Source of the DNA: Rhizobium sp. P32RR-XVIII
GTDB lineage: Bacteria > Pseudomonadota > Alphaproteobacteria > Rhizobiales > Rhizobiaceae
Direction of reading: 5' to 3'
DNA: 64,000 nucleotides
Assembly (NCBI RefSeq): GCF_012641395.1
Contig: NZ_JABAIH010000001.1
Span: 868,001 to 932,000, forward strand
Shown: piece after piece, positions 20,436-29,498 of the stretch
Layout of the letters: every line of letters begins with the position of its first letter
Position numbering within the stretch: position 1 is the stretch's first letter
Position numbers and translations under genes: made by a program
Notes under the pieces: model-generated
What the model saw: only the letters and a program-made list of their open reading frames with translations
Told to the model about the DNA's origin: nothing
Databases searched by the model: none

Positions 20436-21314
20436 ATGGCCGATGCGCATCAGAAGAATCACGACTATCACATCATCGACCCAAGCCCGTGGCCCATTCT
20501 GGCCGCGATTGGTGCCTTCATCGTAACCTTCGGTGGCGTCGGCTACATGCGCTTTCTGAATGGCGGGTCGCTGCACCTTTTCGGCATCGAATGGGCTCAG
20601 CCCTGGCTGTTCTTCATCGGTCTCGCGCTGATCCTTTACGTCATGTACGGCTGGTGGGCCGACACCGTGAAGGAAGCCCACGAGGGCGCGCATACCCGCG
20701 TCGTGTCGCTGCACCTGCGCTACGGCATGATCATGTTCATCGCTTCGGAAGTGATGTTCTTCGTGGCCTGGTTCTGGGCCTATTTCGACGCGAGCCTCTT
20801 TCCGAATGAAGCCATCCAGGCCTCGCGCGTCGCCTTCACCGGTGGCCAGTGGCCGCCGAAGGGCATCGAGGTTCTCGATCCCTGGCACCTGCCGATCTAC
20901 AACACCGTCATCCTGCTGCTCTCCGGCACGACGGTCACCTGGGCCCACCACGCCCTCCTGCACAACGACCGCAAGGGGCTCATTCAGGGTCTGACGCTCA
21001 CCGTTCTGCTGGGAGCGCTGTTCTCTGGTGTCCAGGCGTATGAGTACCTCCATGCGCCGTTTGCCTTCAAGAACTCGATCTACGGCGCCACTTTCTTCAT
21101 GGCGACCGGCTTCCATGGTTTCCACGTGCAGATCGGCACCATCTTCCTGCTGGTCTGCCTGCTGCGGGCAATCCGTGGCGACTTCACGCCGAAGCAGCAC
21201 TTCGGCCTCGAAGCCGCCGCCTGGTACTGGCATTTCGTCGACGTGGTCTGGCTCTTCTTGTTCTTCTGCATCTACGTCTGGGGCGGCTGGGGCGCACCGG
21301 TCGCAGCAGGCTGA
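20436..21314 (+). CDS. ctaE: cytochrome c oxidase subunit III
   Basis: 292 residues with seven predicted membrane helices; the conserved EVMFFVAWFWAYFDASLFP and WYWHFVDVVWLFLF segments are typical of subunit III. It stabilises proton delivery in subunit I. ATG 20436 has GGGGGAG 5 nt upstream; the frame is open 22 codons further but that part lacks family similarity. Last gene of the cta operon, followed by a strong terminator. Confidence 0.97.
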   Translation: MADAHQKNHDYHIIDPSPWPILAAIGAFIVTFGGVGYMRFLNGGSLHLFGIEWAQPWLFFIGLALILYVMYGWWADTVKEAHEGAHTRVVSLHLRYGMIMFIASEVMFFVAWFWAYFDASLFPNEAIQASRVAFTGGQWPPKGIEVLDPWHLPIYNTVILLLSGTTVTWAHHALLHNDRKGLIQGLTLTVLLGALFSGVQAYEYLHAPFAFKNSIYGATFFMATGFHGFHVQIGTIFLLVCLLRAIRGDFTPKQHFGLEAAAWYWHFVDVVWLFLFFCIYVWGGWGAPVAAG

Positions 21315-21336
21315 TGGATTGAAAGAGAAACAGAAA

Positions 21337-21366
21337 AGCGGGTGCCATCGGCGCCCGCTTTTTTGT
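21337..21366 (+). terminator. rho-independent terminator of the cta operon
   Basis: Stem AGCGGGTGCC / GGCGCCCGCT with a 3-nt ATC loop (one G-T pair), followed directly by TTTTTT. It closes the ctaC-to-ctaE operon and sits just before the 3' end of the convergent CPT-like gene. Confidence 0.88.
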
Positions 21367-21369
21367 GGC

Positions 21370-22011
21370 TCACCTTGAAGCGGCGATCCGCTCGAAGGCG
21401 GAGGGTTCCGGAATTCCGAGATCGAGCTGCTGCCGGATGGCTTCGGCGCATTCGTGCGGCGTCAGGACCGACGTATCGAGCTCGAGATCGTAGATGCCCG
21501 GCTTGTGCACCTCCTCCTGCCAGCGCCGCACGGCGTCCGGAATTGGTTCCTCGCTACTGCCCTTTTCGTATAGATCCTCACGCTCGGGTTCGTCGATGTT
21601 GCGGCGCTCCATGATCACGTCCAACGGGCAACGTACGCCGACGAAAAGCACCGGGAAGCCTTCGAGCCTGCGGGCGCAGTCGGTCAGAATGCCGAGCGGC
21701 TGCGAATAGGCTTCGTGATGCCCAAGATCGGCGACGATATTCAGTCCCAGTCCGGCATGGATGGCGATCGACTCGTAGAGCGCCGCATAGAAAAACGGCA
21801 CCCATTCCTCCAGATCGGGACGCTCGCCGCCGGGGCGAAGGCCTATGCCCGGCAGGTAACGTTCCGGCGTCATGCCGTTATAGGTATCGACGCCGAGGTT
21901 CATCCACGGCCCGTCGAGCTCCTGCTGAATGGTTCTTGCGATCGTTGTCTTGCCGCTCCGCGGCGCGCCGTTCAGGATCACGATCTGCCCGGCATAGCTG
22001 TTGGTGTTCAT
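21370..22011 (-). CDS. chloramphenicol phosphotransferase-like kinase
   Basis: 213 residues with a P-loop GAPRSGKT at 15-22 and the CPT-type continuation WMNLGVDTYNGMTPERYLPG, whose aspartate corresponds to the catalytic residue of Streptomyces CPT. Later ADLGHHEAY and VGVRCPLDVIMERR match the family. The true substrate in rhizobia is unknown, and drug resistance should not be assumed. It is on the opposite strand, between ctaE and the DUF983/SURF1 genes, and looks like an accessory insertion into an oxidase-related block. Confidence 0.8.
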   Translation of the reverse strand: MNTNSYAGQIVILNGAPRSGKTTIARTIQQELDGPWMNLGVDTYNGMTPERYLPGIGLRPGGERPDLEEWVPFFYAALYESIAIHAGLGLNIVADLGHHEAYSQPLGILTDCARRLEGFPVLFVGVRCPLDVIMERRNIDEPEREDLYEKGSSEEPIPDAVRRWQEEVHKPGIYDLELDTSVLTPHECAEAIRQQLDLGIPEPSAFERIAASR

Positions 22012-22142
22012 CAGTGTTCTTCTTCTGCTTGGCGCGGAATCGCACAGCGAATCGCGCAGGTAATTTCCTTTCGTCCTGGGGATGCTTTATGGGAGACTTA
22101 AGGCACGGTCGAAAAAAGACGACTTTGCCCGAAAGGAGTAGC

Positions 22143-22526
22143 ATGAGCGAAGACACAGCCCATTTCCCTCCCGTCGATCCGGTTAAAACCGGCTTCAAAG
22201 GCTGCTGCCCGCGCTGCGGACAGGGAAAATTGTTTTCTGGCGTGCTCGCGCTGAAACCGCGCTGCGCCGCTTGCGGCCTCGATTATGCCTTTGCCGATTC
22301 GGGCGACGGCCCTGCGGTTTTCGTCATTCTCATCGTCGGCTTCATCATCATCGGGATGGTGCTCTGGCTGGAGGTGAACTATTCGCCGCCGATCTGGCTG
22401 CACATTCTGCTTTTCGCCCCGTTGACGATCGTGCTTTCGCTGCTGGCGCTGCGCTGGTGCAAGGGCATCCTGATCGCCATGCAGTACCGCCACAATGCTC
22501 GTGAAGGACGCATTTCCCGTGACTGA
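22143..22526 (+). CDS. DUF983 membrane protein with zinc-ribbon-like N-terminus
   Basis: 127 residues. The N-terminal domain has two CxxC pairs (CCPRCGQG and CAACGLDYAF) that should bind zinc, then two membrane helices (FVILIVGFIIIGMVLWLEV and LHILLFAPLTIVLSLLAL). DUF983 genes usually sit beside cytochrome oxidase assembly genes in alphaproteobacteria, as here with SURF1. GAAAGGAG precedes the ATG. Its 3' end overlaps the start of the SURF1 gene by 8 to 32 bp. Confidence 0.87.
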   Translation: MSEDTAHFPPVDPVKTGFKGCCPRCGQGKLFSGVLALKPRCAACGLDYAFADSGDGPAVFVILIVGFIIIGMVLWLEVNYSPPIWLHILLFAPLTIVLSLLALRWCKGILIAMQYRHNAREGRISRD

Positions 22527-23274
22527 CATCCAGACAACGGCCGCCCGCCGCAAGCTGCCGGTCTTCACCGGCTTTGCGGTGCTGATTGCGCTGGCCATCC
22601 TGATTTCGCTCGGCACCTGGCAGGTGGAGCGCTTGCACTGGAAGGAAGGCCTGATCGCCGATATCGCGGCGCGTCGCGGATCGGCGCCGGTGCTGCTTGC
22701 CGATATCGAGCAGATGCTGGCCTCGGGGAGCGATATCGAATATCGCCCCGTTACCGTGTCCGGCCTCTATGTGCATGACAAGGAGCGCCACTTCTTCGCC
22801 ACTTGGCACGGCGAGACCGGCTACTTCGTCTATACCCCGCTGCAGCTTGCCGACGGTCGCTACCTTTTCGTCAATCGGGGCTTCGTTCCCTATGAGAGCA
22901 AGGAGCCCGAAAAGCGGATGCAGGGGCAGGTGACGGGGGTACAGACTATCACCGGCCTGGCGCGCAACAAGCTGCCCGGGAAGCCTTCCTCACTCGTGCC
23001 GGAAAACGATGTCGCCAAGAACATCTTCTACTGGAAGGACCTCGATGTAATGGCCGCGAGCACGGGCCTCGACAAAGGAAGTGTCGTGCCGTTTTTCGTG
23101 GATGCCGATTCGACGCCAAACCCAGGCGGTTTTCCCGTCGGCGGCGTCACCGAGATCGACTTGCCCAACAACCACCTGCAATATGCCTTCACCTGGTACG
23201 GGTTGGCGGCAGCGCTGGTCGCCGTTGTCGCAATCGCGTGGTTCCGCAAAGGCGGCACGCCCGCCTCGCAATAG
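22495..23274 (+). CDS. SURF1 family cytochrome oxidase biogenesis protein
   Basis: About 259 residues with one helix near each end (VFTGFAVLIALAILISLGTW and GLAAALVAVVAIAW) and a large periplasmic part; LGTWQVERLHWKEGLI and the YLFVNRGFVP segment are SURF1 signatures. SURF1 helps insert heme a into subunit I. Two starts are possible: ATG 22495, within the DUF983 gene, or GTG 22519 with GAAGGA upstream; both overlap DUF983, implying translational coupling. Confidence 0.92.
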   Translation: MLVKDAFPVTDIQTTAARRKLPVFTGFAVLIALAILISLGTWQVERLHWKEGLIADIAARRGSAPVLLADIEQMLASGSDIEYRPVTVSGLYVHDKERHFFATWHGETGYFVYTPLQLADGRYLFVNRGFVPYESKEPEKRMQGQVTGVQTITGLARNKLPGKPSSLVPENDVAKNIFYWKDLDVMAASTGLDKGSVVPFFVDADSTPNPGGFPVGGVTEIDLPNNHLQYAFTWYGLAAALVAVVAIAWFRKGGTPASQ

Positions 23275-23336
23275 TATCGCTTCAATTCCCTCTTATATTG
23301 GGCTAGACACCCGAGACGATGGATACCGGACGTAAG

Positions 23337-24338
23337 ATGAACATTGCAGCGAAACCTCCTTTGACGATCAGGCTTTGCGGTCCCCGCGGCTTCTGCGCCG
23401 GCGTCGACCGTGCGATCCAGATCGTCGTGTTGGCGCTGAAGGCCTACGGTGCGCCCGTCTATGTCCGCCACGAGATCGTGCATAACCGCTACGTGGTCGA
23501 GGGATTGGAGGCCAAGGGCGCGGTCTTTGTCGAGGAGCTGGACGAAATTCCGCAGGAGCACCGCGCCCAGCCGGTCGTCTTTTCCGCGCATGGCGTTCCG
23601 AAGTCCGTTCCGGAAGATGCAAACGCCCGCAATCTTTTCTATCTCGATGCGACTTGCCCGCTGGTCTCCAAGGTCCACAAGCAGGCAATGCGGCATAACC
23701 GCCTCGGCCGTCATGTCGTGCTGATTGGCCATGCCGGCCATCCGGAAGTCGTTGGCACGATGGGCCAGCTTCCCGAGGGCTCTGTCTCGCTGATCGAGAC
23801 GGTTGAAGATGCCGATTCCTACCAGCCCGCCGATCCGGATAACCTGGGCTATGTAACCCAGACCACGCTCTCGGTGGATGACACGGCAGGGGTGATTGCA
23901 CGCCTCGAGCAGCGTTTTCCGAATCTGACGGCGCCTGCTGCCGATTCCATCTGCTACGCGACGACCAATCGCCAGGAAGTCGTGAAGCAGGCAGCACCCG
24001 GCTGCGACCTCTTCATCATCGTCGGCGCGCCGAACTCCTCGAACTCCAAGCGCCTTGTCGAGGTCGCGCTGAGGGCAGGGGCAAAGAAGTCGATCCTGGT
24101 GCAGCGCGCCGCCGAACTCGACTGGGACGAGATTGGCCCGATTTCGACGCTCGGCCTTTCCGCCGGCGCCTCCGCACCGGAAGTGATCGTCAACGAGATC
24201 ATCGAGGCCTTCCGCACGCGTTTTGACGCCAAGGTCGAGCTGGCCGAAACCGTCCAGGAAAACGAGCATTTCCTCGTCAACCGGGAGCTGCGCAGTATCG
24301 AACTGACGGCGGCCGACATGGCTTTCGTGAATGGTTGA
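23337..24338 (+). CDS. ispH: 4-hydroxy-3-methylbut-2-enyl diphosphate reductase
   Basis: Last step of the MEP isoprenoid pathway, making IPP and DMAPP with a [4Fe-4S] cluster. 333 residues. The three cluster cysteines are in [29 protein letters not shown] and [12 protein letters not shown]; the catalytic Glu region [12 protein letters not shown] is present. ATG 23337 matches the family start ([15 protein letters not shown]); an ATG at 23319 would add six residues. Ends before a RIME-like repeat. Confidence 0.96.
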   Translation: MNIAAKPPLTIRLCGPRGFCAGVDRAIQIVVLALKAYGAPVYVRHEIVHNRYVVEGLEAKGAVFVEELDEIPQEHRAQPVVFSAHGVPKSVPEDANARNLFYLDATCPLVSKVHKQAMRHNRLGRHVVLIGHAGHPEVVGTMGQLPEGSVSLIETVEDADSYQPADPDNLGYVTQTTLSVDDTAGVIARLEQRFPNLTAPAADSICYATTNRQEVVKQAAPGCDLFIIVGAPNSSNSKRLVEVALRAGAKKSILVQRAAELDWDEIGPISTLGLSAGASAPEVIVNEIIEAFRTRFDAKVELAETVQENEHFLVNRELRSIELTAADMAFVNG

Positions 24339-24365
24339 GCTAGAGGCAGAGCGTACATCAGGAAC

Positions 24366-24510
24366 TCCCTCATTCCTGTGCTTGTCACAGGAATCCAGTG
24401 TGCCCAAGTCCTTGGGCGCGAAAGACTCTTGATTAGCGGGCGCTTATCGCTTTATTCACGGCGCAGACGCGCCGTGGCTGGATTCCTGTGACAAGCACAG
24501 GAATGAGGGA
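24366..24510. repeat. RIME-like palindromic intergenic repeat element
   Basis: Two 33-bp arms, 24366-24398 and 24478-24510, are perfect inverted copies of each other. Each arm is itself a palindrome with ATTCCTGTG-CTTGT-CACAGGAAT at its core. The 79-bp middle also holds smaller inverted pairs (CCCAAG/CTTGGG, ACGGCGC/GCGCCGT). The arm sequence and architecture resemble the rhizobial RIME elements, noncoding repeats scattered between genes. It occupies most of the ispH-thrB gap. No second copy was seen in this window. Confidence 0.85.
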
Positions 24511-24568
24511 CAACGGGAAGCCGTCGAGACGCCCACCTTCTAGTGCCCACCGATTGTGAGACCGCACC

Positions 24569-25534
24569 TTGGCCGTTTACACCGATATTTCCGAAGACGA
24601 TCTGAAGTGGTTCCTGACGGAATACGATACCGGCGAGCTGCTGTCCTACAAGGGGATCGCCGAGGGCGTCGAGAACTCGAATTTCCTACTGCACACCTCG
24701 AAGGATCCGCTGATCCTGACGCTTTACGAAAAACGCGTTGAAAGAAACGACCTGCCTTTCTTCCTCGGGCTGATGCATCATCTGGCCGACCGCGGCCTGT
24801 CCTGCCCGCTGCCGCTGCCGCGCAAGGACGGCGCACTGCTCGGCAGACTTTCGGATCGTCCTGCAGCTCTCATTTCCTTTCTCGAGGGCATGTGGCTGAG
24901 AAAGCCGGAGGCAAAGCATTGCCGGGAAGTCGGCAAGGCCCTGGCGAAGATGCATGTCGCAGGGGAGGGTTTCGAGCTGAAGCGCCCGAATGCACTGTCA
25001 CTTGAAGGTTGGAAAGTGCTTTGGGACAAGTCTGAGGCGCGTGCCGACGAGGTCGAGAAAGGCCTGTCCGCCGAAATCCGTGGCGAGATCGATTTCCTGT
25101 CCGCCAACTGGCCAAAGGAACTGCCGGCCGGCGTCATCCACGCCGATCTCTTTCCAGACAACGTCTTTTTCCTCAGCGACGAACTGTCCGGCCTGATCGA
25201 TTTCTATTTTGCCTGCAACGATCTGCTCGCCTATGACGTCTCGATCTGCCTCAATGCCTGGTGCTTCGAGAAGGACGGCGCCTACAACATCACCAAGGGC
25301 ACGGCGATGTTGGAAGGCTATCAGAGCGTGCGGCCGCTCAGCCCTGCCGAACTTGCCGCCCTCCCGATTCTCGCGCGCGGTTCCGCGCTCCGCTTCTTCC
25401 TGACCCGCCTGTACGACTGGCTGACGACGCCGGAAGGCGCGATGGTCACCAAGAAGGACCCGCTCGAATATCTGCGGAAGCTGCGCTTCCACCGCCAGAT
25501 CGAATCGGCCGCCGAATACGGGCTGTCAGCATGA
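24569..25534 (+). CDS. thrB: homoserine kinase
   Basis: Phosphorylates homoserine for threonine synthesis. 321 residues of the aminoglycoside-phosphotransferase-fold ThrB type used by alphaproteobacteria, not the GHMP type. The kinase motif is [11 protein letters not shown] (catalytic Asp) followed by [16 protein letters not shown]. The start is TTG 24569, giving the family N-terminus [16 protein letters not shown]. The stop overlaps the rnhA ATG. thrC lies about 13 kb away in the same window. Confidence 0.95.
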   Translation: MAVYTDISEDDLKWFLTEYDTGELLSYKGIAEGVENSNFLLHTSKDPLILTLYEKRVERNDLPFFLGLMHHLADRGLSCPLPLPRKDGALLGRLSDRPAALISFLEGMWLRKPEAKHCREVGKALAKMHVAGEGFELKRPNALSLEGWKVLWDKSEARADEVEKGLSAEIRGEIDFLSANWPKELPAGVIHADLFPDNVFFLSDELSGLIDFYFACNDLLAYDVSICLNAWCFEKDGAYNITKGTAMLEGYQSVRPLSPAELAALPILARGSALRFFLTRLYDWLTTPEGAMVTKKDPLEYLRKLRFHRQIESAAEYGLSA

Positions 25535-25971
25535 AGCACGTCGATATCTTCACGGACGGCGCCTGCTCCGGCAATCCCGGCCCCGGCGGCTGGGGCGCGA
25601 TCCTGCGTTACGGCGACGTTGAAAAGGAACTTTCCGGCGGCGAGGCTGAGACGACCAACAACCGCATGGAACTGATGGCTGCGATCTCCGCCCTCAGCGC
25701 ATTAACGCAGCCCTGCGAGGTCGATCTTTATACCGACAGCGCCTATGTCAAGGACGGCATTTCCAAGTGGATTTTCGGCTGGAAGAAGAATGGCTGGAAG
25801 ACCGCCGACAAGAAGCCGGTGAAGAATGCCGAGCTTTGGCAGGCCCTGGAGGAGCAGCGCAACAAGCACAAGGTGACGCTGCACTGGATCAAGGGCCACG
25901 CCGGCCATCCGGAAAACGAGCGGGCCGATGAGCTCGCGCGCATGGGAATGGCGCCCTTCAAGAAACGCTAG
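25531..25971 (+). CDS. rnhA: ribonuclease HI
   Basis: 146 residues; cleaves RNA in RNA-DNA hybrids, acting in replication and R-loop removal. Catalytic acids are visible: Asp9 ([16 protein letters not shown]), the Glu of NNRMELMAA, the Asp of YTDSAYV and the Asp of [13 protein letters not shown] overlap with the thrB stop indicates translational coupling. Confidence 0.97.
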   Translation: MKHVDIFTDGACSGNPGPGGWGAILRYGDVEKELSGGEAETTNNRMELMAAISALSALTQPCEVDLYTDSAYVKDGISKWIFGWKKNGWKTADKKPVKNAELWQALEEQRNKHKVTLHWIKGHAGHPENERADELARMGMAPFKKR

Positions 25972-26018
25972 AACGTCCCGGCCAAAATTTCGTAGAAACA
26001 AACACATGAGGCGCTTCC

Positions 26019-26870
26019 ATGAATCAGCCGGGAAACGCCTTCGTGCGGAACACGAGGGGGGATGTCGTGCGGATTGTCTCGCTGAACGCCTGGGGCGGCA
26101 AGCTGCATCGGCCTTTGATGGACTATCTCAGCACCGTCGAGGCCGATGTCCTTTGCCTGCAGGAAGTCACCCGCTCCGTGACCGTGAAGAGCGACTGGCT
26201 GGAATATCGCGACGGCAGCCATATCCTGCCTCAGCGCGCCAACCTCTTCGAGGAGATCAGGGCTGCTCTGCCGATGCATGACGCCTTTTTCGCGCCGACG
26301 GCGAGAGGCGAACTCTTCGACGGCGACCAAATCGTGCCTTCGGAATTTGGTCTCGCGACCTTCGTGCGCCGGTCCTTCGCGGTGATCGGCCACGCAATGG
26401 ATTTCGTTCATGGCGACTTTTCCGAAGATGGCTACGGCTCCCATCCGCGGGCGCGAAACGCGCACGCCATCCGCCTCTTCGACTATGAGGCGGGCTCTAC
26501 GGTCACCGTTACCCAGCTGCACGGGCTGCGGGATATGAACGGCAAGGGCGATACGCCTGCCCGCCATGGCCAGGCTGACGCGTTGGTCAAGCTGATTGAG
26601 CGCATCTTGCACAAGGGCGAGCGGCTCGTCGTCTGCGGCGACTTCAATGTCTTGCCGGGAAGCGTCATGTTCGAAGCCCTCGGCAGACTCGGCTTAACCG
26701 ACCTGGTCACCTCCCGTGGCTTTACGGATACCCGAACATCGTACTACGCCAAAGAGGGGCGCTTTGCGGACTACATGCTCGTGACGCCGGATGTCGGCGT
26801 CGTCAGGTTCGATGTGGTCGCGGAACCGGAAGTGTCGGATCATCGTCCGCTTCTGCTGGAAATTGATTGA
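26019..26870 (+). CDS. endonuclease/exonuclease/phosphatase family hydrolase
   Basis: 283 residues of the EEP (DNase I-like) fold: SLNAWGGKLHRPLMDYL, the metal Glu in VLCLQEVTR, CGDFNVLPGS and the final VSDHRPLLLEID. No signal peptide or membrane segment is seen, so it is likely cytoplasmic. Substrates in this superfamily range from DNA to phospholipids, and I cannot tell which applies. A GAGGCG sequence sits 5 nt upstream of the ATG. Follows rnhA by 47 bp and may be on the same transcript. Confidence 0.85.
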   Translation: MNQPGNAFVRNTRGDVVRIVSLNAWGGKLHRPLMDYLSTVEADVLCLQEVTRSVTVKSDWLEYRDGSHILPQRANLFEEIRAALPMHDAFFAPTARGELFDGDQIVPSEFGLATFVRRSFAVIGHAMDFVHGDFSEDGYGSHPRARNAHAIRLFDYEAGSTVTVTQLHGLRDMNGKGDTPARHGQADALVKLIERILHKGERLVVCGDFNVLPGSVMFEALGRLGLTDLVTSRGFTDTRTSYYAKEGRFADYMLVTPDVGVVRFDVVAEPEVSDHRPLLLEID

Positions 26871-26915
26871 TCGCGGCCGTGGTATGTGTCAGCGGTTCTG
26901 GCGATGCATCCGCGC

Positions 26916-27161
26916 TTACCGGCCGATCAGGCTAAAGATGACGTCGTGAAAACGGACCTCAGCCAGCACTGACCCGTCAGCATCGGTCACCTCTATGACG
27001 TGTGGCTCGATCATCTCTCCAGCCGCCACTCGCTCTGCGATCAGCGTAAGAGCATCTTCGTTTGCTTCATCAATCGCCGCCACCAGATCGTCTAGTTCCG
27101 AACCATCTGGATCATCGATCAGGTCCGCACCTTTACGGATGTGAAAGTAGAATACCGGCAT
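26916..27161 (-). CDS. DUF6894 family small protein
   Basis: 81 residues: MPVFYFHIRKGADLIDDPDG start, then an acidic helix and a DADGSVLAEVRFHDVI strand, the pattern of the rhizobial DUF6894 family, of unknown function. No SD precedes the ATG. An EcfG-like promoter (next entry) would place transcription start almost at the initiation codon, suggesting a leaderless or near-leaderless message. Confidence 0.78.
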   Translation of the reverse strand: MPVFYFHIRKGADLIDDPDGSELDDLVAAIDEANEDALTLIAERVAAGEMIEPHVIEVTDADGSVLAEVRFHDVIFSLIGR

Positions 27162-27169
27162 AAGTTCTC

Positions 27170-27194
27170 AACCAACGGTCGGGCTGAATGTTCC
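27170..27194 (-). promoter_or_regulatory. possible EcfG (RpoE2)-type general stress promoter of the DUF6894 gene
   Basis: On the minus strand GGAAC (27194-27190) is followed after exactly 18 nt by TT (27171-27170), matching the GGAAC-N18-TT pattern described for rhizobial RpoE2. The -10 side reads GGTTGA rather than the preferred CGTT. It sits only 8 nt from the ATG. Confidence 0.4.
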
Positions 27195-27365
27195 GGTCCG
27201 AAAGCGTACACGCGGCACCCCCTATATCAGTGTTTTTTGGCAGTGATCGCTTGAGGCCGTCGGCACTTCATCGATTCAGGCAGCATACGACCGCTCCGCG
27301 ATCCTCCCTTGCTCTCGGCCTCATTCCCTCTATTGTGCCGGCAACGAAATTAGGGAGACCACAAT

Positions 27366-27674
27366 ATGATCCTGCACTGCGTATTGCTGCGGCTCAAGGC
27401 CGCGACAACGGGCGAGGAGAAGCAGGCGCTGTTCGAATCGGTCGTCGCGTTGAAGCAGGTGATCCCAGGCATTCTCGATGTCAAACATGGACCCAACATC
27501 TCTCCGGAGGGCTTGCATGGCGGCTTCGTCGATGGTTTTGCGGTGACCTTCGAAAGTGCCGAAGCACGAGATGCCTATCTCGTGCATCCCGAGCATGTCG
27601 CCGTCGGCGAGCGAATCGTATCCTCGCTCGACGGAGGCCTTGCCGGCCTGCTCGTCTTCGATCTCAGCCTCTGA
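27366..27674 (+). CDS. Dabb family (stress-responsive A/B barrel) protein
   Basis: 102 residues with the Dabb pattern: MILHCVLLRLKAATTGEEKQ, then VALKQVIPGILDVKHGPNIS, FAVTFESAEARDAYLVHPEH. Dabb proteins form small dimeric ferredoxin-like barrels, some catalytic, many of unknown role. The ATG is preceded by AGGGAGA at about 8 nt. A GC-rich hairpin (27672-27702, CCGCGG/CCGCGG core) lies between it and the convergent metal-binding protein gene but lacks a T-tract. Confidence 0.85.
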   Translation: MILHCVLLRLKAATTGEEKQALFESVVALKQVIPGILDVKHGPNISPEGLHGGFVDGFAVTFESAEARDAYLVHPEHVAVGERIVSSLDGGLAGLLVFDLSL

Positions 27675-27709
27675 GAGGGGCCGCGGATCTCTCCGCGGCC
27701 TCTCGTCGG

Positions 27710-28609
27710 TCAGCTCGACCTCGCCATGGCCGCGGCGATCTGGTCGACATTATAGCGGAACATCTTTTCGTAGGTCGGCGCCGGGCCCTTCGCATCCGAA
27801 AGGGATTCGACGTAAAGTTCGCCGCCGGGTTCGGCGCCCGTCGCCTTGGCGACCTGCTTGACGAGGCGTGGATCGTTCGAGTTTTCGAAGAAATAGGTCT
27901 TCACATGCTCGGCCTTGATCTGCTCGATGAGCTTGGCGACGTCGGCAGCGGAAGCTTCCGTCTCCGTCGAGAGGCCAACGGGTGCGAGGAAGCTGACGTT
28001 GTATTCCCGGCCGAAGTAGCCGAAGGCGTCATGACTGGTCAGCACCTTTCGCCGGTCATCCGGAACCGCGTCGAACTTCGAATGCGCATAGGCGTCGAGC
28101 TTGTCGAGCGTCTTCGTGTAGCGCTCGGCATTCGCCTTGAAGGCTGCCGCATCCGCCGGATCGGCCGCTGACAGGGCTTTCTCGATATTCGCGACCCAGA
28201 TCTTGACGTTGACCGGGCTGTTCCAGACGTGAGGATCGGTCACCGTCTGCCCGTCCTCTTCCATCGTGCGGGTATTGACGCTATCGGAAACGGCGACCGG
28301 CGTTCCCTTGTAGCCCGAGGCAGCGATCAGCCGGTCCATCCAGCCCTCAAGGCCCTCGCCGCTGACGAAGGTCACCTGCGCCGCCTTCAGGTGCTTGGCG
28401 TCGGTGGGAGATGGTTCGAACTCGTGTGGATCGCCATTCGGCCCGACTAGGGTCGTCACCTTCACATGGTCGCCGCCCACTTTGCTGACGACATCGGCGA
28501 GGACGGTAAACGAGGCAACGACATTCAGCGTCTCGGCAGAAGCGGGCATCGCCGAGAAGGCGAGCAGCGCGGGAAGGGCCACGGGCAGAAGCAGTCTGGG
28601 GGCAAGCAT
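27710..28609 (-). CDS. metal (probably zinc) ABC transporter substrate-binding protein
   Basis: 299 residues of the ZnuA/TroA family. A signal peptide ends near ASA; the mature protein has GDPHEFEPSPTDAKHL (first metal His), TDPHVWNSPVN (second), SHDAFGYFGREYNV (third) and a C-terminal acidic site near FFENSNDPR. It lacks the long His-rich loop of classic ZnuA, so it resembles the AztC/TroA type. ATG 28609 has AAGGAGA at 5 nt. Third main gene of a Zur-boxed operon, 16 bp after the permease stop. Manganese remains possible. Confidence 0.88.
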   Translation of the reverse strand: MLAPRLLLPVALPALLAFSAMPASAETLNVVASFTVLADVVSKVGGDHVKVTTLVGPNGDPHEFEPSPTDAKHLKAAQVTFVSGEGLEGWMDRLIAASGYKGTPVAVSDSVNTRTMEEDGQTVTDPHVWNSPVNVKIWVANIEKALSAADPADAAAFKANAERYTKTLDKLDAYAHSKFDAVPDDRRKVLTSHDAFGYFGREYNVSFLAPVGLSTETEASAADVAKLIEQIKAEHVKTYFFENSNDPRLVKQVAKATGAEPGGELYVESLSDAKGPAPTYEKMFRYNVDQIAAAMARSS

Positions 28610-28625
28610 TGAAGTCTCCTTGAGG

Positions 28626-29498
28626 TTAGCCCTTGAGATGCGGGCGGGGAAAGATGCGCCAGGCAAGGCCTGATGGCGCGAGGAAGATGGACAGCCCGTA
28701 GATCACCGCCGCCGTCATGATGATTGTCGGACCGGAGGCGAGCTCGAGATGGTAGGAAGCAATCAGGCCGACATAGCCGGAGGCCGTGGCGCTGATCGCG
28801 GCGATTGCGATCATCGACGGCAGGCTACGTGACCAGAGCTGGGCGATTGCTGCCGGCAGCATCATCAGGCCGACTGCCATCAGCGTGCCGAGCGCCTGGA
28901 AACTGGCGACGAGGTTGAGCACGACGAGCAGCAGGAAAAGCACGTGATAGACCGGCCCCCGGCCGCCGACCGCCCGCAGGAATCCCGGGTCGAAGCATTC
29001 GGCGACCAGCGGCCGGTAGATGACGGCAAGAACGGCGAGCGTCACCGAGCTGATTGTGCCGATCTGGAAAAGCGCCGGGGCGTCGATCGCAAGGATGGTG
29101 CCGAAGAGCACGTGCAGCAGGTCGATGTTCGATCCGCGCAGCGACACGATCAGCACGCCGAGAGCAAGGGAGGTGAGATAGAAGCTTGCGAAGCTCGCAT
29201 CCTCCTGCAGTACCGTCGTCCGGCTGACTAAGCCTGAAAGCAGCGCGACCGAGAGGCCGGCCACAAGGCCGCCGATGCCCATGGCGGTGAGCGACAGCGA
29301 GCCCGCAACGAGATAGCCGATCGCCGCCCCCGGCAGCACGGCGTGGCTCATCGCATCGCCCATCAGGCTCATGCGCCGCAGCATCAGTAAGACGCCGATC
29401 GGACCTGAGCCGAGGCTGAGGCAAAGGCAGGCCACCAGCGCGCGGCGCATGAAGCCGAAATCGGCGAAGGGCGCAAGGAAGATGTCGTAAACCGTCAT
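28626..29498 (-). CDS. metal ABC transporter permease (ZnuB/TroC family)
   Basis: 290 residues with about eight to nine hydrophobic helices; LMGDAMSHAVLPGAAIGYL is the cytoplasmic coupling loop of the ABC-3 family. It forms the channel for the metal delivered by the binding protein. Its ATG overlaps the ATPase stop (ATGA), implying coupled translation. Only one permease gene is present, so it should act as a homodimer. Confidence 0.93.
   Translation of the reverse strand: MTVYDIFLAPFADFGFMRRALVACLCLSLGSGPIGVLLMLRRMSLMGDAMSHAVLPGAAIGYLVAGSLSLTAMGIGGLVAGLSVALLSGLVSRTTVLQEDASFASFYLTSLALGVLIVSLRGSNIDLLHVLFGTILAIDAPALFQIGTISSVTLAVLAVIYRPLVAECFDPGFLRAVGGRGPVYHVLFLLLVVLNLVASFQALGTLMAVGLMMLPAAIAQLWSRSLPSMIAIAAISATASGYVGLIASYHLELASGPTIIMTAAVIYGLSIFLAPSGLAWRIFPRPHLKG

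Noticed and set aside
23028..24407. 459-codon open frame opposite ispH
   Set aside because: Antisense to a well-supported ispH; no motif or ribosome site.
27672..27702. GC-rich hairpin between the Dabb and metal-binding protein genes as a terminator
   Set aside because: The stem is strong but no T-tract follows on either strand, so it was not called as rho-independent.
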